A DNA stretch of 64,000 nt from a virus. The position numbers and the translations under genes were made by a program. The notes beneath the pieces were generated by a model. It searched no databases and had not been told where the DNA came from. It saw nothing but the letters and a program-made list of their open reading frames with translations. Location: positions 120,535-184,534 of the IMG/VR virus record IMGVR_UViG_3300042691_053485, one strand, 5' to 3'. Positions 44,077 to 52,001 of this stretch are shown here, one piece after another. Position 1 is the stretch's first letter. Each line of letters opens with the position of its first letter.

Positions 44077-45114
44077 ATGAACACGACAAAGAGAAAACTA
44101 AATGTATTAAGCCTATTTGATGGTATTTCATGTGGTCAAATCGCACTACATAGAGCAGGAATTGGATTTGAAAAGTATTTTGCATCAGAAATTGACAAAC
44201 ACTCTATTAATGTAACCCAAACTAATTTCCCAAAAACTATACAGTTGGGTAGCGTTGTCAATGTAAAAGCTGAAGATTTACCCAGGATTGACCTATTAAT
44301 AGGAGGAAGTCCTTGCCAAGGGTTTAGTTTTGCAGGTAAACAATTAAACTTCAACGACCCAAGGAGTAAACTATTCTTTGAATTTGTTAGGCTTAAAAAT
44401 GAGCTACAACCCAAATATTTTCTGCTTGAAAACGTCAAGATGAAAAAAGAATATCAAGACATTATCTCTAAATATTTGGGTGTTGAGCCAATAATCATCA
44501 ATTCCAACTTAGTTTCAGCGCAAAACAGAGTTAGATTCTATTGGACTAATATTCCTGTCGTAGGACAACCACAAGATAGGCAAATTCTGTTAAAGGATAT
44601 TGTTGAAGACGGAATGTTATCCATGGGATTGGCTCAGCGGGGAAGATATGATGAAACGGGTAAAACCTTTCAGCATTACGAATTGAATGGTTCAGAAAAA
44701 AGCAACGCGATGACAACCGTAGCGAAAAACACGCTTCGCTTCATTCCAATTGATAGCCATAAATCTAATAACGGCTTGATTTGCTTAGGTGGTGTTATGA
44801 GTCCTACGCATAAGTTGTGGTTGAACAATGGTAAACTATTACAACGTAATTTTTCACAGGGGAATCGAGTTTATTCAAGCGATGGTAAATCTTCGACACT
44901 AAACGCAAATAGTGGTGGGATTGGTGGAAAAACTGGTCTTTATGAGATAGAAGGTGTAATTAGAAAATTAACAAGACTTGAATGCGAAAGATTACAAACA
45001 GTCCCCGATGGTTACACATCTTGCATAAGCACAACCCAAGCAATTAAAGCACTTGGAAATGGTTGGACTGTTGATGTGATTGCCTTCATTTTCTCCTTTA
45101 TAAATCAACAATAA
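44077..45114 (+). CDS. DNA (cytosine-5-)-methyltransferase, 345 aa
   Basis: Motif I LSLFDGISCGQIALHRAG, motif IV GGSPCQGFSFAG with catalytic C80, motif VI LLENVKM and the C-terminal motifs RLECERLQTVPDGYT and KALGNGWTVDV are all present and in order. The similarity of SLFDGISCGQ to Dnmt3-like and phage enzymes is clear. The target recognition region lies at about 190-290. No cognate restriction endonuclease is seen, so it is an orphan, probably for anti-restriction. Its stop overlaps the start of the dead methylase gene (TAATG), indicating a former two-methylase operon. Confidence 0.95.
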   Translation: MNTTKRKLNVLSLFDGISCGQIALHRAGIGFEKYFASEIDKHSINVTQTNFPKTIQLGSVVNVKAEDLPRIDLLIGGSPCQGFSFAGKQLNFNDPRSKLFFEFVRLKNELQPKYFLLENVKMKKEYQDIISKYLGVEPIIINSNLVSAQNRVRFYWTNIPVVGQPQDRQILLKDIVEDGMLSMGLAQRGRYDETGKTFQHYELNGSEKSNAMTTVAKNTLRFIPIDSHKSNNGLICLGGVMSPTHKLWLNNGKLLQRNFSQGNRVYSSDGKSSTLNANSGGIGGKTGLYEIEGVIRKLTRLECERLQTVPDGYTSCISTTQAIKALGNGWTVDVIAFIFSFINQQ

Positions 45115-45595
45115 TGCAATCTGAAAAATCATTCAAGGACTAGGGCGACAACTTCCAAACCCCGCCCCATATTTGCCAATTTATGGCATCTTTCTTACCT
45201 GAAAATGCAGGAACTATTTTAGAACCTACACCAGGGAGGGGTAATCTAGTGAAAGCCTTAGAATCCAAAGGAGTTGTAAATTCACCTGAAGATTTCTCTC
45301 AAATGAAAATTCAAAGCTTTGATTGGATTGTCATGAATCCTCCATTCACTCCAATAAGCAAGGATATGAAATCCTCTACAAGTGTATGGAGATGAGTAAT
45401 AATATTATTGCATTGATGCCATATTCAACAATTATCAATGGTGAGAAAAGAACTTCTGATATTATGAAATGGGGGCTGAAATCAATCACTCATTTGCCAA
45501 GAAGCACATCCAAAGGAAGTCGAGTTCAAACTTGCATTTTGGAGATGCAAAGAGGATTCGTTGGAGACACTAAATTTCAATTGTTGCCTAAATAA
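45114..45595 (+). pseudogene. N6-adenine DNA methyltransferase, disrupted twice
   Basis: ATG 45114 opens MQSEKSFKD followed by an amber TAG at 45141, then in the same frame GDNFQTPPHICQFMASF and TILEPTPGRGNLVKAL, the N-terminal motif (DxFqTP) and motif I of phage adenine methylases. Trp is usual at the amber position (TGG to TAG). The catalytic motif MNPPFTPIS near 45350 is followed by a frameshift at about 45355-45365, after which GYEILYKCMEMSNNIIALMP continues to 45595. Two independent lesions make it a pseudogene. An in-frame ATG at 45183 could yield only a short fragment. Confidence 0.8.
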
Positions 45596-45599
45596 TTCT

Positions 45600-45854
45600 A
45601 TGGAAAAAATGGAACTAACGTTTTTATGTAACTGGGATGTAATCGATTTATTAGATTTAGTGAATAGGATAAGTGGAGGGGATAGGACTCACTCTGCAAA
45701 AGCCGAATTCAAGTTATTTTGTGAGGAAAAATGTAACAACACAGGTTATCTCTATTTTTTAGACGATGACCGCCTGCCAATTATAAATAACTATTTAATG
45801 TCTAACTTTGCGTACCAAAGAGGTGAAAAAATTATGTTTTGGCTATCTTGGTGA
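45600..45854 (+). CDS. Hypothetical protein, 84 aa
   Basis: ATG 45600 (MEKMELTFLCNWDVIDLLDL) lies 4 bp after the dead methylase. The product has an acidic N-terminus, two Cys (FCEEKC) and an aromatic C-terminus (KIMFWLSW). Not recognised. It is the last gene before a 123-bp gap that contains a TATTTATG word, after which the RNA-repair cassette begins. Confidence 0.5.
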   Translation: MEKMELTFLCNWDVIDLLDLVNRISGGDRTHSAKAEFKLFCEEKCNNTGYLYFLDDDRLPIINNYLMSNFAYQRGEKIMFWLSW

Positions 45855-45892
45855 AAAAAAGCCATTTATTTTACCTATAGTTAAAATTCAAA

Positions 45893-45900
45893 TATTTATG
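45893..45900 (+). promoter_or_regulatory. TATTTATG element upstream of Hen1 cassette
   Basis: AAATATTTATG lies in the gap before the Hen1 gene, 77 bp from its ATG; a three-codon ATG frame follows closely. It is a candidate promoter for the cassette. Confidence 0.3.
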
Positions 45901-45977
45901 TAAAAAAAAAACTCCCGCAATGAAACTTTGAAGTATCGATTGTTGTTAATTGACTATTGATAATAAAAAAAAATCAA

Positions 45978-47258
45978 ATGAAAATTAACATCAAATCTAA
46001 AAATCCGGAACTTCTCTCTATTCTACTCAAGAATAAAGATACATTCCAAGGATTAGACCTCAAGCCTCTCAGGAATGGGGTTATAATTGGCAACTGTGCT
46101 TCAGATAATGAGTATGAAGTCATCTTCCAAGACTCAAAATATTCGTTCTGTGACGAAAATCATGCGTTGGATTACCAATCTTATTGTAATCCGCAAATTA
46201 TACTGAGCATTGCATCCGAGCTCTTCCGCCATATCCTTGACAAGGAAAAATTTGAAGCAAAGGATTTACCTTGGCTAGGTAAAACTATTGGTGAGGTTGA
46301 CAAGCCTCATGAAATAGAAATAAATGTTCCAACGATATATATCGACTCAAACTGGGTTCGAAATGGAAAATTTATTTTATCCAAATACTATGACTGCATT
46401 TCAGTCGAGAAAGTTTCTTTCAATCTCTACTCGCTGACCATTAAAGGGGAGTTGACAGTCTTTTACGCCTTTAACTTGCTTTTATTGTCTGCATTATTCA
46501 TTGCAGTAACAAACGAACAGTTTTTCCGCTTTGATGAACAGTTGGCAGAAAAATACATAAAAGTTTTGGAGAACACCAAACCTTGCTACTTTGTGGTTTA
46601 TTTATTTAAAAACCGACTTCTACCCTATGAAGAACGATTCAAAAAAATGAAGCATAAACTTGATAAGGTAATACCAAACCTGCAACTCGCATTTGGAGAT
46701 ACCCATACACAACGAATGCAAGCAATCCGGGATATTTTGCTACCAAACCTCAAATCCATCTTGGACATTGGATGTGGTGAAATGCGATATGGTAAACTAC
46801 TTTTGAAACACATGAGTGAGAATCATTCTTATTTTGCTGTTGACATTGATAGAGGAAATGTTAAGTTTGTCGAAAAATTAAAAGAAAATTACAAGCATGA
46901 TATAACGTTTCTCGATTCTATTGAAGATTACCGTTCAAAGGAATTGGTTGATGTTATACTGACAGAAGTCATTGAACACATGGAAGTTGAGGAGGCAATC
47001 TCACTTGTGAAAACTGTAATCGAAAGGGTTAGCTTTGATAACTTTATTCTCACAACTCCAAATAGGGATTTTAACAAGTTCTATGAACTCGACCATGAAT
47101 TCCGACATCATGACCACAAGTTTGAATTCAACAGGTCAGAATTTGAAGCCTTCAAAATTCAAATTGAGAAAATGGGTGTTAAAACTCATGAGATTCAAAT
47201 TGGAGATTCTTATGAGGGTATCAGCCCATCATTTGCAATAGTAATAAAAAAAGCATAA
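45978..47258 (+). CDS. hen1: Hen1-type RNA 3'-terminal 2'-O-methyltransferase, 426 aa
   Basis: Full two-domain bacterial Hen1 layout. The N-terminal half (1-240) corresponds in length and in the strand-helix run FNLYSLTIKGELTVFYAFNL to the Hen1 domain that activates Pnkp ligase. The C-terminal half is the methyltransferase: motif I ILDIGCGEMRYGKLL at 261-275, the metal-binding E330-V-I-E333-H334, TTPNRDFNKF at 359-368, and RHHDHKFEFNRSEF at 376-389 with the remaining ligand His. Hen1 methylates the 2'-OH of the 3' end of a broken RNA before sealing, so the repaired site resists recleavage. ATG 45978 is preferred over the upstream TTG. The next two genes follow after 5 and 1 bp. Confidence 0.92.
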   Translation: MKINIKSKNPELLSILLKNKDTFQGLDLKPLRNGVIIGNCASDNEYEVIFQDSKYSFCDENHALDYQSYCNPQIILSIASELFRHILDKEKFEAKDLPWLGKTIGEVDKPHEIEINVPTIYIDSNWVRNGKFILSKYYDCISVEKVSFNLYSLTIKGELTVFYAFNLLLLSALFIAVTNEQFFRFDEQLAEKYIKVLENTKPCYFVVYLFKNRLLPYEERFKKMKHKLDKVIPNLQLAFGDTHTQRMQAIRDILLPNLKSILDIGCGEMRYGKLLLKHMSENHSYFAVDIDRGNVKFVEKLKENYKHDITFLDSIEDYRSKELVDVILTEVIEHMEVEEAISLVKTVIERVSFDNFILTTPNRDFNKFYELDHEFRHHDHKFEFNRSEFEAFKIQIEKMGVKTHEIQIGDSYEGISPSFAIVIKKA

Positions 47259-47263
47259 AAAGC

Positions 47264-47827
47264 ATGGATATAAAAAAAATGACCTTGCAGGAGCTTGAGG
47301 CTCTCCAAGCACAGATTAGTTCAGCTTTAGAACTATTAAAGCGAAAAGAGTCTGAACAACTAGAGAAAAAAGGAATAGGCTCATTAAAAAAAGGTGATAA
47401 AATCTTAGGGATAAGATTATCTTTTGGAGGACATAGCATTAGTGAACCTGAAAAATTAACAGGAGAAGTTGATTTCATCGACTTTTGCGATATAAGTTCG
47501 ATAGAATTGAAAGAAGATAGTGACTATTTTAGGCTAACTATATCTCATCCAACCGAACCTATTGGTTTCAGCACATTACCGCTCAAAAATGAGTACTATG
47601 ACAAGCATTTCTGCTTGAACATTGATAGGATGAAAACTGGCTATGATGCTTTTTTTACATTAAAACCTGAAACATGGAAGCAGGATTTATTTTCTGCAAT
47701 TACACAGACAAAAAAGAATTTTGTACAGGAGGCTGTAAAGGAGAGTGAAATTTACACAGAAAAATTAACACTCTTCTTGAGCTACCAAGAAAGAATTCAA
47801 TCATTCACTGATAATAACACAAATTAA
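47264..47827 (+). CDS. Unknown protein between Hen1 and ligase, 187 aa
   Basis: Not recognised. Residues 5-36 are a heptad-like helix (MTLQELEALQAQISSALELL) that could mediate dimer or complex formation. The rest is a beta-rich domain of about 100 aa (GDKILGIRLSFGGHSISEPE; VDFIDFCDISSIELKEDSDY) and a C-terminal helix. It is packed between Hen1 (5 bp) and the ligase (1 bp), so it is almost certainly co-expressed with them. It may stand in for the parts of Pnkp missing here, as a scaffold or RNA-binding subunit. It has no P-loop and no phosphatase motifs. Confidence 0.75.
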   Translation: MDIKKMTLQELEALQAQISSALELLKRKESEQLEKKGIGSLKKGDKILGIRLSFGGHSISEPEKLTGEVDFIDFCDISSIELKEDSDYFRLTISHPTEPIGFSTLPLKNEYYDKHFCLNIDRMKTGYDAFFTLKPETWKQDLFSAITQTKKNFVQEAVKESEIYTEKLTLFLSYQERIQSFTDNNTN

Positions 47828-47828
47828 A

Positions 47829-49019
47829 ATGCGACGAAATCAAAAAAACGACAAAGAACAAGCTCGTATATTCTGGGCAATAAAAGAGAAGATTATGCAC
47901 TTCTCCCCAACAATTTCTCCTGCACCGAAAAACATTGAGCGAGCGGAAATTGAATCTATATATGAGGCATTGCTCCACTTTAAGAACGAAGGCGTTCAAG
48001 AAGTTGTTGTACAACCTAAGTATATGGGGTCTTATTGTGACATTTATTTATCAAAGGATATAAATGATACGAAATTCACCTCAAGGGAGGGGCATTTAAT
48101 AGACTATTTAGATAGGAATGCTTTATTAGAGGCGGTTAAGCCAATCCATACAAGGTTCGATTTTACCGACTTGGAATTAGTAATCGTTCAAGCTGAGTTG
48201 ATGCCTTGGGCTGCAATGGGCAAAAAGTTGATTGAACGGGATTTTCTATCTTACTATAATGCCTGCTTGTCACATGCACAGGAGCTTAAAAAGTCTTCAA
48301 TAACCCATAAATTGGAAACACTTTCAAAATCAAAAGAATTTTCAGAATTTCTTTTGAAGTCTGCTGAAGGTGATATTTCCGAGTTCAAGCCGCATGAAAT
48401 ATCTGCTTATAAGGCATTGGATAAGATTGTAACAGAAAGCCTTGTTCCAAACCCAAGTTTTATGCTTGGTCAATTAGAAAAATATAAAGAGCAGCTCGAT
48501 ATTTATGGTAAGGAGGCAACAATTCACTTCAAACCGTTCAACGTATTGAAAAAAGTCTATTTGAACGGAACACAGCACCTCCAAACTTCCAATGCTTTTG
48601 GATTTTACGAAGTTTCGGATGACGCATTTTTAGTTGTTTCATTGGCAGATAAAAATTTTGAAGACAGTGTTGAATACACCAAGCAATTCTTTGATGGGCT
48701 TGTAGCAAAAAATATGGAGGGTATCATGATTAAACCTGAACAAATCGATGTCGAAAAAACCCCATGCTTGAAAGTTCGAAATACCAACTACCTCAGAATG
48801 ATTTATGGTTGGGATTTTGCATATAAATATCTATACCATCTTGACCGTCGAAATATTGGTAAGAAACTGAAAATCTCAAAAAATGAAGTAAAAATTTCAA
48901 ATGAAATTTTGAAAATTCATCCGAAGGATATAACAGAATCCAACGAAAGGTATGTAAGCCTTGTCACAAGCCGAATCAAGGAAGAAGAATTTGAGGAAGA
49001 ACTTGATACAAGACTTTGA
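47829..49019 (+). CDS. Stand-alone Pnkp-type RNA ligase domain, 396 aa
   Basis: Matches the C-terminal ligase module of bacterial Pnkp in length and motifs. Nucleotidyl-transfer lysine K64 in VQPKYMGSYCD (motif I KxxGS), the unusual Pnkp motif ELMPWAAMG at 123-131, EGIMIKP at 297-303 (motif IV) and CLKVRNTNYLRMIYGWDF at 313-330 (motif V plus the Pnkp-specific YLRxIYG). Pnkp ligase joins RNA ends after kinase and phosphatase healing and is activated by Hen1. No kinase or phosphatase domain is attached, and none is adjacent. It lies 1 bp after the 187-aa gene and completes the cassette. Confidence 0.9.
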   Translation: MRRNQKNDKEQARIFWAIKEKIMHFSPTISPAPKNIERAEIESIYEALLHFKNEGVQEVVVQPKYMGSYCDIYLSKDINDTKFTSREGHLIDYLDRNALLEAVKPIHTRFDFTDLELVIVQAELMPWAAMGKKLIERDFLSYYNACLSHAQELKKSSITHKLETLSKSKEFSEFLLKSAEGDISEFKPHEISAYKALDKIVTESLVPNPSFMLGQLEKYKEQLDIYGKEATIHFKPFNVLKKVYLNGTQHLQTSNAFGFYEVSDDAFLVVSLADKNFEDSVEYTKQFFDGLVAKNMEGIMIKPEQIDVEKTPCLKVRNTNYLRMIYGWDFAYKYLYHLDRRNIGKKLKISKNEVKISNEILKIHPKDITESNERYVSLVTSRIKEEEFEEELDTRL

Positions 49020-49025
49020 TATGCT

Positions 49026-49271
49026 ATGAAAAGGAAAACGGAAATTGTAAATAAAAAAGAGATTCAGCACTACTTTGGTGTAAATCCGGGTGGTGCTGTT
49101 TATCAAACAGATTTTAAAATTTCTACAGAAAGTGGAACTTATATATTTATAGGTGGGTTATTCAGGTATCCTTCAGAAACATTTCACAACATAAAAGAAG
49201 GCGAGCGATACGAAATAACATATTATACACTTCTTTTCAGAAAATTTATAGTACAAATGAAAAAAGTGTAA
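49026..49271 (+). CDS. Hypothetical protein, 81 aa
   Basis: Starts 6 bp after the ligase stop. A small beta-rich protein (VYQTDFKISTESGTYIFIGG) with a basic start and end. No motif is recognised. As the fourth gene of the cassette it could be part of it or simply a passenger. Confidence 0.5.
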   Translation: MKRKTEIVNKKEIQHYFGVNPGGAVYQTDFKISTESGTYIFIGGLFRYPSETFHNIKEGERYEITYYTLLFRKFIVQMKKV

Positions 49272-49304
49272 TTTCTTTGGAACAATTTTAAAAACTCTTG
49301 TGTT

Positions 49305-49481
49305 ATGAATTACGAAGCAAAAACAAATAGAGGTCGGCAAGGATTTTCTTCAACTAATGCTAGACGTTATGCGAAGAAGTCGAAATCAAAAGCGGAGCGA
49401 ATAACTATAAAATCAGAGCTTAAAACATTCCTGAAAACAGGAATTGAGCCTTTAAGCTTTAAATCGCCTAAAAAAGGCTAG
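49305..49481 (+). CDS. Small basic protein, 58 aa
   Basis: An open frame from ATG 49305 to TAG 49481 encodes MNYEAKTNRGRQGFSSTNAR, a lysine/arginine-rich middle (KKSKSKAERITIKSELKTFL) and KSPKKG at the end. The charge suggests nucleic-acid binding. It ends about 20 bp before the presumed left end of the TnpB element. Confidence 0.5.
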   Translation: MNYEAKTNRGRQGFSSTNARRYAKKSKSKAERITIKSELKTFLKTGIEPLSFKSPKKG

Positions 49482-49499
49482 CAGCAGCTAAAGAATATT

Positions 49500-50872
49500 T
49501 GAACAAAGTGTAACATTTCTAACCATTGGCATATTAATTGCCATACAAGGTATAAGTTTTTTTTAGTATTGCTGCATAGCTGATAGATAAGTAGAAAATG
49601 CAATATAAGTCATTAAAAATAAGATTAGAGCCGACAAAGGTGCAGCGGGAGATGTTTGCAAAACATGCAGGCACAGCTCGCCATGCCTACAATCAGGCTT
49701 TGAACTATTGCAATGACTTATTTAAAGACGGGAAATCAATCCCTTCCGCCATCACCCTTCACAAGTGGCTTGTAGCAACAGTAAAAAAGAAACACTCTTG
49801 GTATTATGAGGTGTCAAAGTGTGCCCCACAACAAGCACTGAGGAATCTTGAAACAGCCTACAAGAACTTTCACCGCCTGCAAAAGCAATCCGGATACAAG
49901 CTTCTTCACTACAAACATGTGAACGGAGTTAAAGTATCAATAGGTTTGCAAGGACTACCGAGGTATAAAAAGAAAGGAAGAGGCGATTCATTCTACTTGG
50001 AAGATAATGGTAAGTATGGAATAAGGATAGAAGATAACAAAGTCAAACTTCCGAGAATCGGGTGGGTAAAATTATCCGAAACCCTAGAGGTTAAGTCGAT
50101 AAAAAACTGCACCATCAGCAGGACAGCAGACCATTGGTTCATCACATTCAGAGTCGAACACATTCTAGCTATCACAAAAAAGAAAGAACTTGTCGTTGGT
50201 GTTGACTTAGGTATAAAAGCCTTGGCAACACTCAGCAACGGAGAAATATTCAAAAATAAAAAGCCTTATCGAAAGGCAAAAGAAAAGCTCAGAAGGCAAC
50301 AAAAGGAAGTGAGCAGAAGATTTGTTAGAGGTGCTGAAAACCAAAGCAACAACTACAAAAAATCTGTTCAAAAGCTTGCAAAAATACATGCAAGGGTTGC
50401 GAATGTGAGAAAGGACTGTCTTCACAACCTGACAACCTATCTCGCCAAGAACTTTGAAGTGGTGGTGATAGAGGATTTGAAGGTGAAGAACATGGTGAAA
50501 AACAAAAAGCTTGCATCAGCAATCCTTGACGGTGGATTTTTCGAGTTCAAAAGGCAACTGTTGTACAAAAAAGTATGGTATGGAGGAGAAGTCATTTTGG
50601 CGGACACCTTCTTTGCCAGCAGCAAGTTGTGTTCGAACTGCGGCAACAAGAAGCAAAGTTTGAAACTTTCTGAGAGAAAATATGTTTGCAATTCTTGTCA
50701 CCTCGAAATTGACAGGGATTTGAATGCAAGCATCAACCTGAAAAAATTGGCGGTGAGTTCCACCGTGTCAGCCCTTGGAGATGGGAGTTCGGTGCTTTTC
50801 AGCACCTAGCCTGTCGATGAATTGGGAACAAAAACTGCACATGTTTGATTTTGTGCAAGTTTTTGAGAACGG
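49500..50872 (+). mobile_element. IS200/IS605-like element with tnpB only
   Basis: The right end is set at 50872 because the remnant at 8120-8248 shares sequence exactly to that base. The left end is near 49500: a perfect 5-bp hairpin TGGCA-TATTAAT-TGCCA at 49527-49543 lies between it and tnpB, as in IS605-type elements that have subterminal hairpins and no inverted repeats. There is no tnpA, so mobility would need a transposase in trans. The insertion lies between the small basic gene and a lipoprotein gene whose leader begins right after the right end. Confidence 0.75.
49598..50809 (+). CDS. tnpB: TnpB RNA-guided nuclease, 403 aa
   Basis: Standard TnpB architecture. An N-terminal OrfB helix-turn-helix region (KIRLEPTKVQREMFAKHAGT) precedes the RuvC-like core: Asp in VVGVDLGIKALATL (about 205), Glu in VVIEDLKVKNM (about 293) and Asp in LEIDRDLNASINL (about 372). 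A four-Cys zinc finger (CSNCGNKKQSLKL, CNSCHLEI) lies between the last two. All three catalytic acids are present, so the nuclease should be active. TnpB cleaves DNA guided by an RNA made from the element's right end, and helps the element to persist. Confidence 0.95.
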   Translation: MQYKSLKIRLEPTKVQREMFAKHAGTARHAYNQALNYCNDLFKDGKSIPSAITLHKWLVATVKKKHSWYYEVSKCAPQQALRNLETAYKNFHRLQKQSGYKLLHYKHVNGVKVSIGLQGLPRYKKKGRGDSFYLEDNGKYGIRIEDNKVKLPRIGWVKLSETLEVKSIKNCTISRTADHWFITFRVEHILAITKKKELVVGVDLGIKALATLSNGEIFKNKKPYRKAKEKLRRQQKEVSRRFVRGAENQSNNYKKSVQKLAKIHARVANVRKDCLHNLTTYLAKNFEVVVIEDLKVKNMVKNKKLASAILDGGFFEFKRQLLYKKVWYGGEVILADTFFASSKLCSNCGNKKQSLKLSERKYVCNSCHLEIDRDLNASINLKKLAVSSTVSALGDGSSVLFST

Positions 50873-50892
50873 CTGGATTGATTAACAAAAAA
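50735..50892 (+). ncRNA. Putative omega (reRNA) guide RNA of TnpB
   Basis: In TnpB elements the guide RNA is transcribed from the end of tnpB through the right end. Here the zone has two stem-loops (GGTGC-TTTTCA-GCACC; TGCACA...TGTGCA) whose counterparts in the remnant at 8120-8248 have changed bases but still pair. The guide portion would be the bases after 50872 (CTGGATTGATTAAC...). The exact ends are not determined. Confidence 0.5.
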
Positions 50893-50895
50893 AAC

Positions 50896-51573
50896 ATGAA
50901 AAACATGAAAAACATGAAAAACATTATTGTAATTTTCGCAATTTCAAGCTTATTGTTTGCGTCTTGTCAACAAAACAATAACATTTTACCTCCGCCGACT
51001 CCCATTGGAAGTATTGATACCCTGAAACTTGTAGAAGTTACAGTTTTGGATAGTGTCGGAAACGAAGTGGTTTCTTACTCAAATGCCAACACTTTGAACT
51101 CGTTTGGACTTGAAGGTGACACTGCAAGTGGTTCATTAGTTATGGCACAAAACGTGTCGTTCAATGGCATCAATGCCCAAAACCCATTTGTTATGGGAGT
51201 TTCATACACCCAAGCCCCTGTACCCGGATTTACACAGATTGTTCCCCAGCCAACATTAATTTCCCAAAGCGGATTAATGAAGATTAATTTCATCGAAAGC
51301 CAAAATTGCCAATGTCGATGGAGTGCGAATGGCAAGGTCAACGGCAATGAAATAGAAACCGTTGAATATCTTGGTGAGCACACACTCTCCATGAGACGTT
51401 ATGACCCTATAAGAATGTCATATATGGAAACGGGAACTTACAAGGTATATCGTATTTCAGGTAAAGCTAAGACTAAATTCAAACAGTTCAACATTTCGTC
51501 AAGTGCAGAAACTGGATGGATGGCGGATTTTGAAATCGCCTACCGAAAATTCCCGGTTTTCGTAAAACAATAA
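50896..51573 (+). CDS. Lipoprotein, about 225 aa
   Basis: Signal peptide and lipobox LLFASC followed by QQNNN. The body is beta-rich with one Cys pair (NCQCRW), no known family. Three in-frame ATG codons at 50896, 50905 and 50914 come from a 9-bp tandem repeat (AACATGAAA), so the exact start is uncertain; all give the same mature lipoprotein. The TnpB element ends 24 bp upstream, so its original promoter may have been replaced. A strong terminator follows. It may alter the host surface (superinfection exclusion) or be a virion protein; neither is shown. Confidence 0.65.
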   Translation: MKNMKNMKNIIVIFAISSLLFASCQQNNNILPPPTPIGSIDTLKLVEVTVLDSVGNEVVSYSNANTLNSFGLEGDTASGSLVMAQNVSFNGINAQNPFVMGVSYTQAPVPGFTQIVPQPTLISQSGLMKINFIESQNCQCRWSANGKVNGNEIETVEYLGEHTLSMRRYDPIRMSYMETGTYKVYRISGKAKTKFKQFNISSSAETGWMADFEIAYRKFPVFVKQ

Positions 51574-51578
51574 GAAAA

Positions 51579-51614
51579 AAAAAGCAAGCCAAAATGTCAT
51601 TGGCTTGCTTTTTG
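51579..51614 (+). terminator. Strong rho-independent terminator
   Basis: AAAGCAAGCCAA pairs with TTGGCTTGCTTT over AATGTCA, with A-run before and TTTTT after, between the lipoprotein gene and the next start. It can work in both directions. Confidence 0.9.
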
Positions 51615-51641
51615 CTATTTCAGACAAAAAAAAATAAAAAT

Positions 51642-52001
51642 ATGCTTGATAGTTTTTTCCAATCATTTTTTGGCTCAAATAATGAGCAAACACTCGAAGA
51701 TACCATCAAAAGGATGGAGCAATTAAAACAAAAATATGGTGGGGAGGTAAAGGTCACTGAGGAGCTAATAAAGCGTGTAACGGTGTCTCACATTAGTGAA
51801 GATGGTGGCATCACCTCTCAAGTCATTATGGTTGTTGATGATTCAAAAGAAACTCAACCCACCAAAGAAGTAGATATGACCGAGCGATTGATAGAACTCA
51901 AAAGAAGTTTAAAAGCTTCATTGGAAAATGAGGATTATGAAAAATGTGCAGAAATAAAAAAACAAATAGAAGAGCTAGAACAAAATGGAAAACCTGAATA
52001 A
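51642..52001 (+). CDS. Protein with UvrB/UvrC-like UVR motif, 119 aa
   Basis: ATG 51642 is preferred because the upstream in-frame ATG lies in the terminator. The C-terminal 35 aa (LIELKRSLKASLENEDYEKC, then AEIKKQIEELE) match the UVR motif, a two-helix contact element first seen in UvrB/UvrC and also found in ClpC-type and phage proteins. The N-terminal part contains FFQSFFGSNNEQTLEDTIKR. A protein-protein adaptor role is likely; a link to repair is not shown. It overlaps the next gene by 17 nt. Confidence 0.65.
   Translation: MLDSFFQSFFGSNNEQTLEDTIKRMEQLKQKYGGEVKVTEELIKRVTVSHISEDGGITSQVIMVVDDSKETQPTKEVDMTERLIELKRSLKASLENEDYEKCAEIKKQIEELEQNGKPE

Noticed and set aside
45141-45143. In-frame TAG could indicate amber reassignment in this phage
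   Set aside because: Genes in the window end with TAA, TAG and TGA alike, no suppressor tRNA is seen, and the same gene also has a frameshift, so decay is the simpler reading.
45960-45977. Hen1 start at the upstream TTG (45957)
   Set aside because: ATG at 45978 begins the conserved-looking protein, and the extra residues (IIKKNQ) come from an A-rich leader.
50896-50925. 9-bp tandem repeat AACATGAAA as possible regulatory repeat
   Set aside because: It only multiplies start codons of a lipoprotein signal peptide; length is three units and no further structure is seen. Noted in the gene entry.
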